51,075 nt of DNA from an uncultured Candidatus Saccharibacteria bacterium (lineage in GTDB: Bacteria; Patescibacteriota; Saccharimonadia; Saccharimonadales; Saccharimonadaceae), in the NCBI GenBank assembly GCA_945873065.1, contig CAMCBN010000003.1:69166-120240 (forward strand), written 5' to 3'. Numbering within the stretch: position 1 is the first letter of the stretch; each line of letters opens with the position of its first letter. The notes beneath the pieces were generated by a model. It saw only the letters and a list, made by a program, of their open reading frames with translations. It was not told the DNA's origin and searched no databases. A program made the position numbers and the translations under genes. Positions 24,917-34,180 of this stretch are shown here, one piece after another.

Positions 24917-25339
24917 GTGTATACAGTATCGATCTAAGATATATCTTGATTTGACCTAAATCATACTGCTACCGCAGGGGTTGCTCTACCTGATGATGTT
25001 TTTTCTCATCAAAAAAGCGCTTATAGCAAGGGTGGGCATCACTATAAGCGCTTAGGCTGCCCTTCGTCCCACCCAATCAGGGTATACGTGATCTATCACA
25101 CATACAAAGACCCGCTGGACAAAGGGGTTAGTATACACACAACCCTTTCTACGGTGCTACAGTGGAGGGTAGATAACTGCAGCACAAGCTGTGTGTAACC
25201 TAACGAAATACTGTGGCAATTAAGCCACAATACCGTTAAAATAGGGGGTATAAGGTACTTGATAGAAGCTTTCGCTTTATCAATCACCTACGATATTAGC
25301 ATTCTATCTGAGAAATGTCAACACTTTTTAGCACAAATC
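24917..25339 (+). ncRNA. Hairpin-rich non-coding stretch, candidate structured RNA
   Basis: About 420 bases with no convincing gene. A 12-bp perfect stem (25015-25026 with 25042-25053) encloses a loop carrying GGGTGGG. That heptamer is complementary to CCCACCC at 25068-25074, giving a possible H-type pseudoknot. Three further hairpins follow: 25121-25148 (AAAGGGGTT/AACCCTTT), 25212-25229 (TGTGGC/GCCACA) and 25259-25283 (TTGATA-type arms). The last lies in the dprA leader. It could be an independent RNA or a long dprA leader; no known RNA family is recognised. Confidence 0.4.
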
Positions 25340-26209
25340 ATGACAAATATCAATCGCATCACGCCACGAGACCACGATTACAGCAAATTACTTACACATA
25401 TTGCCAAGCCACCCCAGTATATCTACTACATAGGCGACCTACCAAGGCAGCGATGCCCAAGTGTAGCCATCGTTGGTTCACGACGGCCGACTCGCTATGG
25501 TCGCGAAACTACCGAACGATTTGCCACGGCGCTCAGTCAGCAAGGTATCGTGATCATTAGTGGGCTTGCTTTAGGCGTCGACAGCATCGCCCACCGTGCA
25601 TGCCTTGCAGCTGATGGCACTACTATCGCCGTACTCGGCAACCCCTTGCCACGCATCTATCCGGCAAATCATCGCTCTTTGGCTGATGAAATCGTCGCAC
25701 ACGGTGGAGCCATCGTGGCAGAACATCGCGAGGGAGATGGGTATATATTCGGACGTTGGAGCTTTTTAGAGCGCAATCGCCTCGTATCAGGCTTGGCCGA
25801 TGTTATATTAGTCACCGAAGCAGCCGCCCGTAGCGGTACACTTAGCACAGCTGCCCACGCCCTAGAGCAAGGCAAAGACGTCTTCGTCATACCAGGCAAT
25901 ATCACCAATCCTTTGTCGGAGGGGTGTAATAATCTGCTCAAGCAGGGTGCACGCGTGGCTACCGATCCGAGCGATATCATCTCTACGCTAGCACCACATA
26001 CCCCACCTACACAGCAAACAATACCCGCCGCTGGCGCAACACCACTCGAAACAGCCATCATCCAACGTCTTCAGAATGGTTTGCGTGATGGCGAAGAAAT
26101 CCAGCGCCAGCTCCATGTTTCGGCGAGTGAATTCAATGTGGCATTGACTATGCTAGAAATTCAGGGTGTCATACGACCTTTGGGAGGTAATCAATGGACG
26201 CTACATTAG
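25340..26209 (+). CDS. dprA: DNA-protecting protein DprA/Smf
   Basis: A 289-residue protein that binds incoming single-stranded DNA and loads RecA during transformation. The Rossmann-like core shows VAIVGSRRPTRYG, GLALGVDSIAH, VLGNPLPRIYP and ARSGTLSTAAHALEQGKDVF. A C-terminal winged helix (EEIQRQLHVSASEFNVALTM) is present. Start set at the ATG beginning MTNINRITPRD; the in-frame TTG 81 nt upstream would add a non-conserved segment. The gene fits the natural competence reported in Saccharibacteria. Confidence 0.9.
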   Translation: MTNINRITPRDHDYSKLLTHIAKPPQYIYYIGDLPRQRCPSVAIVGSRRPTRYGRETTERFATALSQQGIVIISGLALGVDSIAHRACLAADGTTIAVLGNPLPRIYPANHRSLADEIVAHGGAIVAEHREGDGYIFGRWSFLERNRLVSGLADVILVTEAAARSGTLSTAAHALEQGKDVFVIPGNITNPLSEGCNNLLKQGARVATDPSDIISTLAPHTPPTQQTIPAAGATPLETAIIQRLQNGLRDGEEIQRQLHVSASEFNVALTMLEIQGVIRPLGGNQWTLH

Positions 26210-26292
26210 TCATCCTACGCCCTGATAAGAGTGGACAGAATATATTTTAAAATTTAAGATCAAGTAAATTTTGATTATGAAATAATTTATTG

Positions 26293-26298
26293 TATAAT
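26293..26298 (+). promoter_or_regulatory. -10 box, leaderless promoter of the CDP-alcohol phosphatidyltransferase gene
   Basis: TATAAT, 7 nt before the ATG, with TTGATT 16 nt upstream as the -35 box. Confidence 0.6.
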
Positions 26299-26305
26299 CA
26301 CGACA

Positions 26306-26902
26306 ATGGAAATACCTAAAGATATTCGAGCTCATGATTTAGCTCATCTACCGACCGCTATCTCAGTGACTGGGTTGGCTTTGGTTGCCCTTGGTTCTCG
26401 ACACATCGATACCAAAGCTGGCAAGATGGCGATCGCCGCAGGGCGTGGACTCGACCTAGTCGATGGAGTAGTCGCGCGACGTACTCATACCGAAAGTAAC
26501 GCTGGTGCTATTGTCGATGCTGTATGCGACAAGGTCGGTGTTGGTATCATCGCAAATGCGCTTTGGCAACAAGCCAAACAAAATGATACACCGATCGTTG
26601 AACGTCCGACCGTCGCTGCTATCGCCGCCAAAAACCTCGTCAATGCTAGTGCGACACTATACCACGATCTATCTACGCCAGATAGTACTGCTCGCCCGAC
26701 TCGGTCAGGCAAACTCAGTATGTTTTGCGACAATATCGCAGTCGCCGCATCATTTCTAGCGCATGAGTCAATACCCAACTCTCGTGTATACAAAATCAGT
26801 AGGGGTATGGGGTATGTTGCTACAGCAGCTGGTATGGCGTTTGGGGCACACGCTATGTATAGTTATACGCATGGACACTTCGGAAAACGGCGCCGCTCAT
26901 AG
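26306..26902 (+). CDS. CDP-alcohol phosphatidyltransferase
   Basis: A 198-residue membrane enzyme that joins a CDP-linked lipid to an alcohol acceptor. The full family signature D-x2-DG-x2-AR-x8-G-x3-D-x3-D is present from about residue 50 (DLVDGVVAR, then GAIVDAVCD). Several moderately hydrophobic helices surround it. Phosphatidylglycerophosphate synthase is the commonest role of single-copy members, but the acceptor cannot be read from the sequence. Monocistronic with a well-formed leaderless promoter. Confidence 0.85.
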   Translation: MEIPKDIRAHDLAHLPTAISVTGLALVALGSRHIDTKAGKMAIAAGRGLDLVDGVVARRTHTESNAGAIVDAVCDKVGVGIIANALWQQAKQNDTPIVERPTVAAIAAKNLVNASATLYHDLSTPDSTARPTRSGKLSMFCDNIAVAASFLAHESIPNSRVYKISRGMGYVATAAGMAFGAHAMYSYTHGHFGKRRRS

Positions 26903-27002
26903 CCTTCGGTATGCAACTTTTGCATTTGCATTATTGTATAAGTTGCGATATCATACGGTTTTGATCAACCATACATAAAAATAAGTGGATACTACACACA
27001 GC

Positions 27003-29375
27003 ATGAGCAGACAACTAGTCATTGTTGAGAGCCCAGCCAAGGCCAAAACAATCGAGAAATATCTCGGCAGCAATTTTCAAGTACTATCAAGCGTAGGACA
27101 TATTCGCACCATTCCGAAAAAGACCAAAAATGGTGTGCCACCGATCGACATCGACCACGATTTCGCTACAGTGTACGAGATCGATCCCGAAAAGAAAAAA
27201 GTCATTACCCAGCTCAAAAAAGCAGTCAAAGCTGTTCAGCCTGCCAATGTTTGGCTAGCGACCGACGAAGACCGCGAAGGGGAGGCGATCGCCTGGCACC
27301 TTTGTGAGGTGCTTGAGCTTGATCCAGCTACTACTAAGCGAATCACCTTTCACGAAATCACCAAACCGGCCATCGAGGCTGCCATCGCGGCCCCACGTAC
27401 TGTCGACATGAGCCTAGTCGAGGCGCAACAAGCCCGGCAAATTCTCGATCGAATCGTTGGGTTCGAGCTTAGCCCTGTAGTATGGCGCAAAGTCCCTGGT
27501 GGTAAGTCAGCTGGGCGCGTCCAAAGTCCAGCAGTACGCTTACTAGTCGAGAGGGAGCATGAAATCCGTGCTTTCGCTAGCAATTCACAGTTTCGAGTAA
27601 CTGCCATGTTCACGATCGGTAACCAGGATATTAAGGCCGAGCTCAAACAACGCTTCGATAGTGAACAGGATGCTTACGATTTTTTGGCCCGTCTGAGTGG
27701 AGCTCGTTTCACAGTCACAGATATCGTCAAAACACCCGGTACGCGTAATCCAGCTGCACCATTTACTACCAGCACCCTACAACAAGAAGCTAACAGCAAG
27801 CTAGGCATGAGCAGCCGCGCTACTATGGCAAGCGCCCAAAAATTATACCAAGAGGGGTACATTACCTATATGCGTACCGATAGTGTCAACCTCAGTGCCC
27901 AAGCCATTGCCGCTAGCGCTGAATATATCACCCGCCTCTACGGTAGCAAATATAGCCGCTCCCGCACCTTCAAAACCAAGTCTACTGGCGCGCAAGAAGC
28001 ACACGAAGCTATCCGCCCGACCGATGTTAGCCGTGAGGCTGTGAGTGGTAATGATTACGACCAGCGCCTTTACGACCTAATCCGACGCCGTACACTCGCC
28101 AGCCAAATGTCATCAGCCAAGCTAGAAAATACCACTGTAACTATCACGATCGATACGACAGCTACCACAGTTGACTCTTCGCTTGTCTTTGAGGCAAAAG
28201 GGCAAACCGTGGTATTTGATGGCTTTCTACGCGTCTATGGTGGGCGTGATTCGACTATATTACCACCACTCGACACCAACACAGATCTTACATTAGTCAA
28301 TGCTGAAGCTCGACAAGTCTTCGCCAGACCACCAGCTCGCTACACTGAAGGGACACTTGTCAAAAAACTAGAAGAGCTAGGCATCGGTAGACCGAGTACT
28401 TATGCGACCATCATGAACACCATCCAGACACGCGGTTACGCCGAGCGAGGAGAAGGGGAGGGGCAGCCACGCGATATTATCGTCTTACAGCGCTACGGCA
28501 CCGAAGGTGGAGCAGATGCCATCACCCGTCAAGTAGTCCAAGAAAAAACTGGCGCTACCCGTGGTAAGTTAGTGCCTACACCAGCTGGTGAGCTCATCGC
28601 TGGTTTCTTGACCGATCACTTTACGCCCGTTATTGACTACGGGTTTACCGCCCGAGTCGAAAATGAATTCGACGATATCGCTAGCCGCAAACTCGCACGT
28701 AACGCGATGTTACAACAGTTTTACGGCCCATTCCACGCTTTGATCGAACAATCTGACACTATTGATCGTAGCACCGTTGGCTCTCAACGTCATATCGGCG
28801 ACGACCCAAAGACTGGCCGACCTATCTTCGCTCGATTTGGTCGCTTTGGGCCAATGCTACAGCTCGGTAGTAGCGAAGACAAAGACCACAAACCACAGTT
28901 CGCGCCATTACCCAAAGGTGAACGCATCGAGACAGTTACATTAGAGCAAGCCCTAGAGTCCTTAAAATTACCACGCACTGTTGGCACTACCGAAGATGGT
29001 CAAACCATAAAGGCTAATGTTGGCCGTTTCGGGCCATATATCCAGGTCGGCAAGTTGTATGTCAGCCTAAAGGAACACGATCCACGCAAGATAACAGAGT
29101 CAGAGGCTCGCGAACTCTACGCCGCTAAACTAGCCACCGAAGCCGCCAAGCGTATCGCCGACTTCGGTGACATCAAAATTCTCAACGGACGTTGGGGAGC
29201 GTACATCACCGATGGTAAAAAGAACGTTCGTGTACCAAAAGATACCGATCCGACAACGCTGACGGAGCAACAGGCTCGTGAGATCGTCGCTGCGGCGCCA
29301 GCCAAGCGTTCACGACGCACTACCACCAAACGCAAGGCAACGAGCTCATCTCGAAAATCACGATCACACAAATAG
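27003..29375 (+). CDS. topA: DNA topoisomerase I (type IA)
   Basis: A 790-residue enzyme that relaxes negative supercoils. The Toprim domain starts LVIVESPAKAKTIEKYLG and carries ATDEDREGEAIAWHL. The catalytic Tyr lies in YITYMRTDSVNLS, near residue 289. Three C-terminal repeats of the topoisomerase C-terminal type follow (FARFGRFGPMLQLG, NVGRFGPYIQVG, NGRWGAYITDG), then a Lys/Arg/Ser tail. No zinc-finger Cys are present. The ATG was preferred to a GTG 18 nt upstream because it begins the conserved region; a GATACT box lies 9 nt before it. Confidence 0.96.
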   Translation: MSRQLVIVESPAKAKTIEKYLGSNFQVLSSVGHIRTIPKKTKNGVPPIDIDHDFATVYEIDPEKKKVITQLKKAVKAVQPANVWLATDEDREGEAIAWHLCEVLELDPATTKRITFHEITKPAIEAAIAAPRTVDMSLVEAQQARQILDRIVGFELSPVVWRKVPGGKSAGRVQSPAVRLLVEREHEIRAFASNSQFRVTAMFTIGNQDIKAELKQRFDSEQDAYDFLARLSGARFTVTDIVKTPGTRNPAAPFTTSTLQQEANSKLGMSSRATMASAQKLYQEGYITYMRTDSVNLSAQAIAASAEYITRLYGSKYSRSRTFKTKSTGAQEAHEAIRPTDVSREAVSGNDYDQRLYDLIRRRTLASQMSSAKLENTTVTITIDTTATTVDSSLVFEAKGQTVVFDGFLRVYGGRDSTILPPLDTNTDLTLVNAEARQVFARPPARYTEGTLVKKLEELGIGRPSTYATIMNTIQTRGYAERGEGEGQPRDIIVLQRYGTEGGADAITRQVVQEKTGATRGKLVPTPAGELIAGFLTDHFTPVIDYGFTARVENEFDDIASRKLARNAMLQQFYGPFHALIEQSDTIDRSTVGSQRHIGDDPKTGRPIFARFGRFGPMLQLGSSEDKDHKPQFAPLPKGERIETVTLEQALESLKLPRTVGTTEDGQTIKANVGRFGPYIQVGKLYVSLKEHDPRKITESEARELYAAKLATEAAKRIADFGDIKILNGRWGAYITDGKKNVRVPKDTDPTTLTEQQAREIVAAAPAKRSRRTTTKRKATSSSRKSRSHK

Positions 29376-29410
29376 ACATCTAACTTTATTTGCCATCTAA
29401 AACTTCTATC

Positions 29411-29441
29411 TATCGACCAGACGAACCCGCGCTGGTCGATA
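29411..29441 (+). terminator. Hairpin after topA
   Basis: Perfect 10-bp arms TATCGACCAG and CTGGTCGATA with an 11-nt loop; no clear T-run follows, so termination is only probable. Confidence 0.4.
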
Positions 29442-29537
29442 TTACTGATAGCTCGTCGACTTTATGGTGAGGCTAATAATATTACAAAAAATCGAAAAGT
29501 CTCAAAAAATTGTTTACCATAAGCGCAAAGTCTGTGC

Positions 29538-29543
29538 TATAAT
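29538..29543 (+). promoter_or_regulatory. -10 box upstream of the sigma-4/HARE gene
   Basis: TATAAT, 6 nt before the ATG of a 26-codon reading frame that precedes the regulator gene. TTACCA lies 18 nt upstream as a possible -35. Confidence 0.5.
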
Positions 29544-29549
29544 AGTTCT

Positions 29550-29630
29550 ATGAGTAAACGATTGACTTATACAAAATATTATTCTATAATCAAAGGTGCT
29601 GTGTACGAGTGGGCGTTCGCAGACAACTGA
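29550..29630 (+). CDS. Putative 26-residue leader peptide
   Basis: A leaderless-type reading frame, MSKRLTYTKYYSIIKGAV then YEWAFADN, that stops 17 nt before the ATG of the sigma-region-4 gene. Its spacing to TATAAT matches confirmed genes nearby. It is rich in Tyr and may act in translational control of the downstream gene; this is inferred from position only. Confidence 0.35.
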   Translation: MSKRLTYTKYYSIIKGAVYEWAFADN

Positions 29631-29647
29631 GGAAATGGAGATACGTC

Positions 29648-30715
29648 ATGGAACATACCACCAAGCAACAACCAACTGAATTACTAAATTCGTCAATCGC
29701 TGCTATTTTGGCAGTTGTTGGCGAAGAAAACAATCGCGAGCGCGAGATAATTGTGCGGCGCTTCGGCCTAAAAGATCGACGCGAAACACTCGAGCAGATC
29801 GGCGAATTACTAGGCATTACTCGTGAACGAGTGCGCCAACTCGAGAAAGCGATCGTCATCCGACTCAAAATGGCCGCCGAGTCAGGCGAACTAGAAGGAC
29901 TTCGCGATGCTGAGCGTCTCATCATACGAGACTTATCCGAAAATGGGCGCGTAGGGCGCGTTTACGACGTCGCACAGCGCTTGTTGTCGGTCGAGACACC
30001 AACGCTCCAGCAACGCTCACAAATCACGTTTCTGAGCGAAATTTCGCCTAAATTAACTACCATTAACGAATCGGATTCCTACTATCAGGGGGTTGCTATC
30101 GCCGAATATGGCGACGAAAAACAGATTCGCGAAAAAGTCGACGAGATCGTCAAAACGATCAAAAAGCATGGCGAGCCGATCAGCCTCGAAGCACTACACG
30201 ACCAGCTCACCTATGAAAACCCCAAGCAAGTTCGTGGATTAGCTAGTATATCCACCCAATTAGCTTGTCTAAAAGACATGTGGGGGCTCAGTAAATGGCC
30301 AACCGTCAACCCCAAGAATATCCGCGACAAAATCTACGTCGTCCTTCTCGACGAAGGCAAGCCACTCCACTTCAGCGAAATAGCCAAGCGCATCAAAGAA
30401 AGTTCGTTCAAACGTCGCAATGTTACTCGCCAGGCTATCCACAATGAGCTCATCAAAGATAAGCGTTTTATTCTTATCGGACGCGGCATCTACGCTCTCG
30501 ATGCCTGGGGTTATAGTCAAGGCACGGTCGCAGATATCATCGCTGGTATATTGCGCGACGAAGGCAAGCCACTCCACCGCGACGAGATAGTCAAACGTGT
30601 GCTAAAAAGCCGTCAAGTCAAGGAGACGACCATCCTTCTAAATCTACAAAGCAAACCACTGTTCAAGCGTGTCGCAAAAGCCACCTATGCGCTCGACAAT
30701 CCTCAATCGGCATAA
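29648..30715 (+). CDS. Sigma-70 region 4 / double HARE-HTH regulator
   Basis: A protein of about 355 residues. The N-terminus carries a sigma-70 region 4 (REREIIVRRFGL, then ETLEQIGELLGITRERVRQLE), which binds -35 elements, but there is no region 2, so it is not a full sigma factor. The C-terminal half holds two HARE-HTH domains (DEGKPLHFSEIAKRI and DEGKPLHRDEIVKRV), related to the RNA polymerase delta-subunit fold. It probably binds RNA polymerase or promoter DNA as an accessory factor. The ATG at 29648 is preceded by GGAG; an in-frame GTG 39 nt upstream overlaps the leader peptide. Confidence 0.8.
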   Translation: MEHTTKQQPTELLNSSIAAILAVVGEENNREREIIVRRFGLKDRRETLEQIGELLGITRERVRQLEKAIVIRLKMAAESGELEGLRDAERLIIRDLSENGRVGRVYDVAQRLLSVETPTLQQRSQITFLSEISPKLTTINESDSYYQGVAIAEYGDEKQIREKVDEIVKTIKKHGEPISLEALHDQLTYENPKQVRGLASISTQLACLKDMWGLSKWPTVNPKNIRDKIYVVLLDEGKPLHFSEIAKRIKESSFKRRNVTRQAIHNELIKDKRFILIGRGIYALDAWGYSQGTVADIIAGILRDEGKPLHRDEIVKRVLKSRQVKETTILLNLQSKPLFKRVAKATYALDNPQSA

Positions 30716-30751
30716 AAAGAGACCTGTCTCGATCAGCACGACAAAGGCGAA

Positions 30752-30795
30752 AAAGCCCCGCACCATATCATTGAGCTAGGTAGGTGTGGGGCTTT
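30752..30795. terminator. Bidirectional rho-independent terminator
   Basis: Arms AAAGCCCCGCACC and GGTGTGGGGCTTT (one G-U) between two convergent genes; T-runs serve each strand. Confidence 0.85.
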
Positions 30796-30817
30796 ACTTT
30801 TGGCGAAAACACTTTTT

Positions 30818-33646
30818 CTAACGTAATGCCAAGAATGTTGGATCGTCATTATCCTTCGTCCGACCTGATGACACAGGCTTTTTTGCGGCCTTACTGGCTA
30901 AAGGAGCTTTATCGGACAAATGGCGACTCTCAGTCGGGGATTGTTTCGTATGATGTATAGAAAGAATGGTGTCATCGGCATCATCACCGGTGTGCGGCGC
31001 CATAGGAATGTTTTTTTCGGTCGCTTTTGTAGGCTGAGTTGGCGAAGTTTTTGTCTTGGTGGTACTTCCTGACACTGCATCAGTCGCCGTGATTAACGGT
31101 GCTGACGTAGAGGTCGATGATTTGCGACGTCGGCGTCGGCGTCGTTTTGTCTGTGTACCACTGACGTTTGACTGCGTAGCTGCTGTATCATCTGTTTTTT
31201 GCGAAGCCCCACCTGCAAGATCGACACTCACCCCTGTACTACCCGGGCGAATCCGCTCATCAATCATAGCCTCTACCTTCTGTCGCGACTGTCCATATTC
31301 TCGCCGACTATGCTCGATAATGTCTCGAGTGTAATTGTCCAAAGTCTCAGGTAAATTCAGCGTGGTGGCACTAAACGCTGGCGCTTTCTCGCCGTTGATC
31401 ACCATATTAATGATAAAGTTGCGATTATGCATCTGCAGAAGATCATTTGCTTCGAACTGAGGCTCGAATTGCTTGGCCAAAATAGGGCTATCATCCGCCG
31501 ACACACGGAAACTGATCATTGTGCCAACATTACCGAACACTGCATCGCGTACAGCTGGGTCCATTTGCGAAATATATTGATTCGCCACCGTTAAATTCAA
31601 GCCGTATTTTCTTGCTTCTGACAAGATCGTCGCAAAACTATCTGTCGCAAAATTCTGAAACTCATCCACATACAGATAAAACGGTCGCCGATCTGTGATC
31701 TCAGTGATATCACTTCTACTCATCGCCGCCAGCTGAATCTTCGTCACCAAAAATGAACCCAAAATACTCGCGTTATCTTCACCGATCAAGCCCTTACTGA
31801 GATTAACTATCAATATTTTGCCTTCATCCATGATTTGCCTGATGTTAAAAGCCGAATGAGGCTGACCGATGATATTGCGAATGATCGGGTTGGCAGTAAA
31901 TGCGCCAACCTTATTAAGTACCGGAGCAATCGCCTCAGCCTGAAATTTATCCGACCAGCTAGCAAACTCTACAGTCCAAAATTGTCGCACCACGACATCT
32001 TGGCAATAACTGACCGTCTCTTTGCGAAATTTTTTGTCTGTTAACATACGCGTGATATCGAGCATCGTCGGATCAGGTCGATCTAGCAAAGCCAAAATCG
32101 TGTAACGCAAAATATATTCGAGCCGTGGCCCCCAACTATCGCCGAACATCCGCTTGAGCACTCCGATCACCTCCGAAGAAGTCATCGTTTTTTGGGCAGG
32201 ATTGGTCACCTCCAGTGGATTAAAACCCATCGGGTGATCGACATCAGCTGGATTGAAGTACACTACATCATCTAGGCGTGCTTCTGGGATAAATTTCATA
32301 TTCTCAATCGCAAAGTCACCGTGCGGATCGATAATAGCATATCCCTGATCGTGATAAATATCACTTAGTGCGAATAATTCCAACAAACCACTTTTTCCTG
32401 CGCCCGTTTGACCAATGATATAGACATGTCGTGAACGGTCGCCACGCAACATACCGAACTGATGCGTCACTCCACGGAAATTAGTCAGACCAAAAGCTGA
32501 TATCTGCTCATCCTTCGTCACATCACCAGTCAACACTGGCAAGCGACTAGGGGGCTCAGCAGTCTTGTTGCTCGCCCAGACAATATTTGGCGTCTCTACA
32601 TTAGTGTGTGGTAGATGAAATACGCTCGCGACCTCTTCGATATTAAGCAAAAAACCGCGATCGGCGAATAGTCGTAGCTTGTAACGGCCCAATTCCTCGC
32701 GATGAAAACTATCATGACTCATAGTGAAACCATTTAGGTTTGTACTATTAAATTGCTTAAACGTCCCCAAAATAGCCTGCATCCGGAGTCGGGCATTCGT
32801 CGTACTGTTGCCAAGGTAAGCTATCCGAATCTTCACCTGGTAGCCGAGCTTGGCGGCTTTTTTCTCGGCCTCAGCGATACGAACTTTGTCGCGCTCAGAC
32901 AACTCTACTACTGCACTAGGTGATACCTCAGGAGGCTGCCACAACGCAGTCACGAGCTGACTCAACCAACGCGCCTTAGGCTGTAGCGCATCTCCAACGA
33001 ATAAACTACCGCTACGAACTCGTCGTATCCAGCGCTCCGACGCCTTATGCCAATCATCAGCCACTGGCCGCACCAGTATTTGGATCCAAATTTCATCGTC
33101 GGTATCCTCGAGTTTGGCTAGTGTTCCAGTGATACCCGCCAATGGGTCTACTTCAAAACTCTGAAATGTTTTGATAGGCAAAAACTCACTCTCGGATAGT
33201 GCCACCTCGGCAGTATACACTGTAGTATGCTTACCATCATGTGTCACATAATCCTCAGTGGCATCGTGAATTTGTACTGTTGGGTACTGCGAGTAAATCT
33301 GACTTTCAACGAAATTACGCAACGCCCGTGGTGTCCAAACGTAAAATTGGATCTGACCACCCACCGATGCAATCTCAAAACTCAGGTGCTCCTGGTAGCC
33401 ATCGTTGATTTTTAGTTCTCGCGCATCACGCAAAATACCGTGCAAACTAGCGAACATCTGCTCAGCAGCTAATTCTGATTTTTCATTAGTGCGAGGGATT
33501 TCTAGCACCAACAACACGCTATCGACTTCACGCAAAACATCAACCTGACGATTATTGCGCCACGTCAAATACCCTAGCAGCAACACTAGAGGCACCCACA
33601 CATACCACTGAAGAAGAATACTGAAAAATGCCGCAAAAAATGACAT
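30818..33646 (-). CDS. VirD4/DUF87-type membrane ATPase
   Basis: A 942-residue protein with an N-terminal membrane helix (about residues 12-28), a region of about 380 residues, then an AAA-type motor domain. Walker A is GQTGAGKSGLLE near 412-419, and the Walker B-like YLYVDEFQNFATDSF is near 660. The C-terminus is Pro/Thr/Lys-rich with an Arg7 block. It resembles conjugative coupling proteins (VirD4/TraG) and the large single-copy ATPases of Patescibacteria; DNA transfer or type IV pilus/secretion work is an inference. It is the intact paralogue of the fragment in the tRNA-Glu element. A TATAAT box lies 12 nt before the ATG. Confidence 0.82.
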   Translation of the reverse strand: MSFFAAFFSILLQWYVWVPLVLLLGYLTWRNNRQVDVLREVDSVLLVLEIPRTNEKSELAAEQMFASLHGILRDARELKINDGYQEHLSFEIASVGGQIQFYVWTPRALRNFVESQIYSQYPTVQIHDATEDYVTHDGKHTTVYTAEVALSESEFLPIKTFQSFEVDPLAGITGTLAKLEDTDDEIWIQILVRPVADDWHKASERWIRRVRSGSLFVGDALQPKARWLSQLVTALWQPPEVSPSAVVELSERDKVRIAEAEKKAAKLGYQVKIRIAYLGNSTTNARLRMQAILGTFKQFNSTNLNGFTMSHDSFHREELGRYKLRLFADRGFLLNIEEVASVFHLPHTNVETPNIVWASNKTAEPPSRLPVLTGDVTKDEQISAFGLTNFRGVTHQFGMLRGDRSRHVYIIGQTGAGKSGLLELFALSDIYHDQGYAIIDPHGDFAIENMKFIPEARLDDVVYFNPADVDHPMGFNPLEVTNPAQKTMTSSEVIGVLKRMFGDSWGPRLEYILRYTILALLDRPDPTMLDITRMLTDKKFRKETVSYCQDVVVRQFWTVEFASWSDKFQAEAIAPVLNKVGAFTANPIIRNIIGQPHSAFNIRQIMDEGKILIVNLSKGLIGEDNASILGSFLVTKIQLAAMSRSDITEITDRRPFYLYVDEFQNFATDSFATILSEARKYGLNLTVANQYISQMDPAVRDAVFGNVGTMISFRVSADDSPILAKQFEPQFEANDLLQMHNRNFIINMVINGEKAPAFSATTLNLPETLDNYTRDIIEHSRREYGQSRQKVEAMIDERIRPGSTGVSVDLAGGASQKTDDTAATQSNVSGTQTKRRRRRRRKSSTSTSAPLITATDAVSGSTTKTKTSPTQPTKATEKNIPMAPHTGDDADDTILSIHHTKQSPTESRHLSDKAPLASKAAKKPVSSGRTKDNDDPTFLALR

Positions 33647-33713
33647 AACTACGCTGTGATTATAGCATAGTAATCGTATTTTGACAAGGATGTGTGTACG
33701 TATTATGTACGTA

Positions 33714-34061
33714 TTACAGATTCACGACGCCAGTCTCGACTCGCTCAGCTGCAAACGCCGCCCCCAAAACTCGCTCCAGGCGAGTCACCATATCAGCACT
33801 AATTGGCTGACATGTCGTCATCGTCACATACGCCCGGCCAGTCTCTGGCCAAGTACGAGCTGCCACATGAGCCTCAGGCAAAAGCAGTGCCACACCAATA
33901 CCATTCGGTACAAAATCATGGCTCACTGAGCGCACTGCTGACAAACCCGCTCGCCAGGCAACTTCGCGTAGCGCTTGCTGCACTACAATGCGGCTGTTCA
34001 AACAAGCGACACTCGCCCCGATGATCTTACATGTCATCGTTTGCAACTGATCATTCTGCAT
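33714..34061 (-). CDS. SpeD-like protein lacking the cleavage serine
   Basis: A protein of about 115 residues aligned by eye with small bacterial S-adenosylmethionine decarboxylases. It shares the strand/helix order, the HDFVPNGIGVALLLPE region, RTWPETG and the Cys in TTCQP. In the family, SESHLTIHTWPE provides the Ser that is cleaved to the pyruvoyl cofactor and a catalytic His. Here the stretch reads PEAHVAARTWPE: the Ser is Ala and the His is Arg. It therefore should not self-process and is probably not a decarboxylase. The third Met is the likely start, 6 nt after a TAGAAT box that touches the first ATG. No other polyamine genes are nearby. Confidence 0.75.
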   Translation of the reverse strand: MQNDQLQTMTCKIIGASVACLNSRIVVQQALREVAWRAGLSAVRSVSHDFVPNGIGVALLLPEAHVAARTWPETGRAYVTMTTCQPISADMVTRLERVLGAAFAAERVETGVVNL

Positions 34062-34067
34062 GGGCAT

Positions 34068-34073
34068 ATTCTA
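34068..34073 (-). promoter_or_regulatory. -10 box of the SpeD-like gene
   Basis: TAGAAT directly abuts the first ATG and lies 6 nt before the third codon ATG, which is therefore the likely start. Confidence 0.45.
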
Positions 34074-34180
34074 CCATATTTTCATCATATACGGCTACGG
34101 CTAAGCCGGTAGAGAAAACTAAGATCGCCACTCAAGTGTAAGCATAAGCATGATATTTTTATCATTGAATACAAAAATTA

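Noticed and set aside
24917-25258. Known RNAs (RNase P, tmRNA, 6S, SRP) in the dprA upstream region
   Set aside because: None of the conserved cores of these RNAs can be seen; only generic stems are present.
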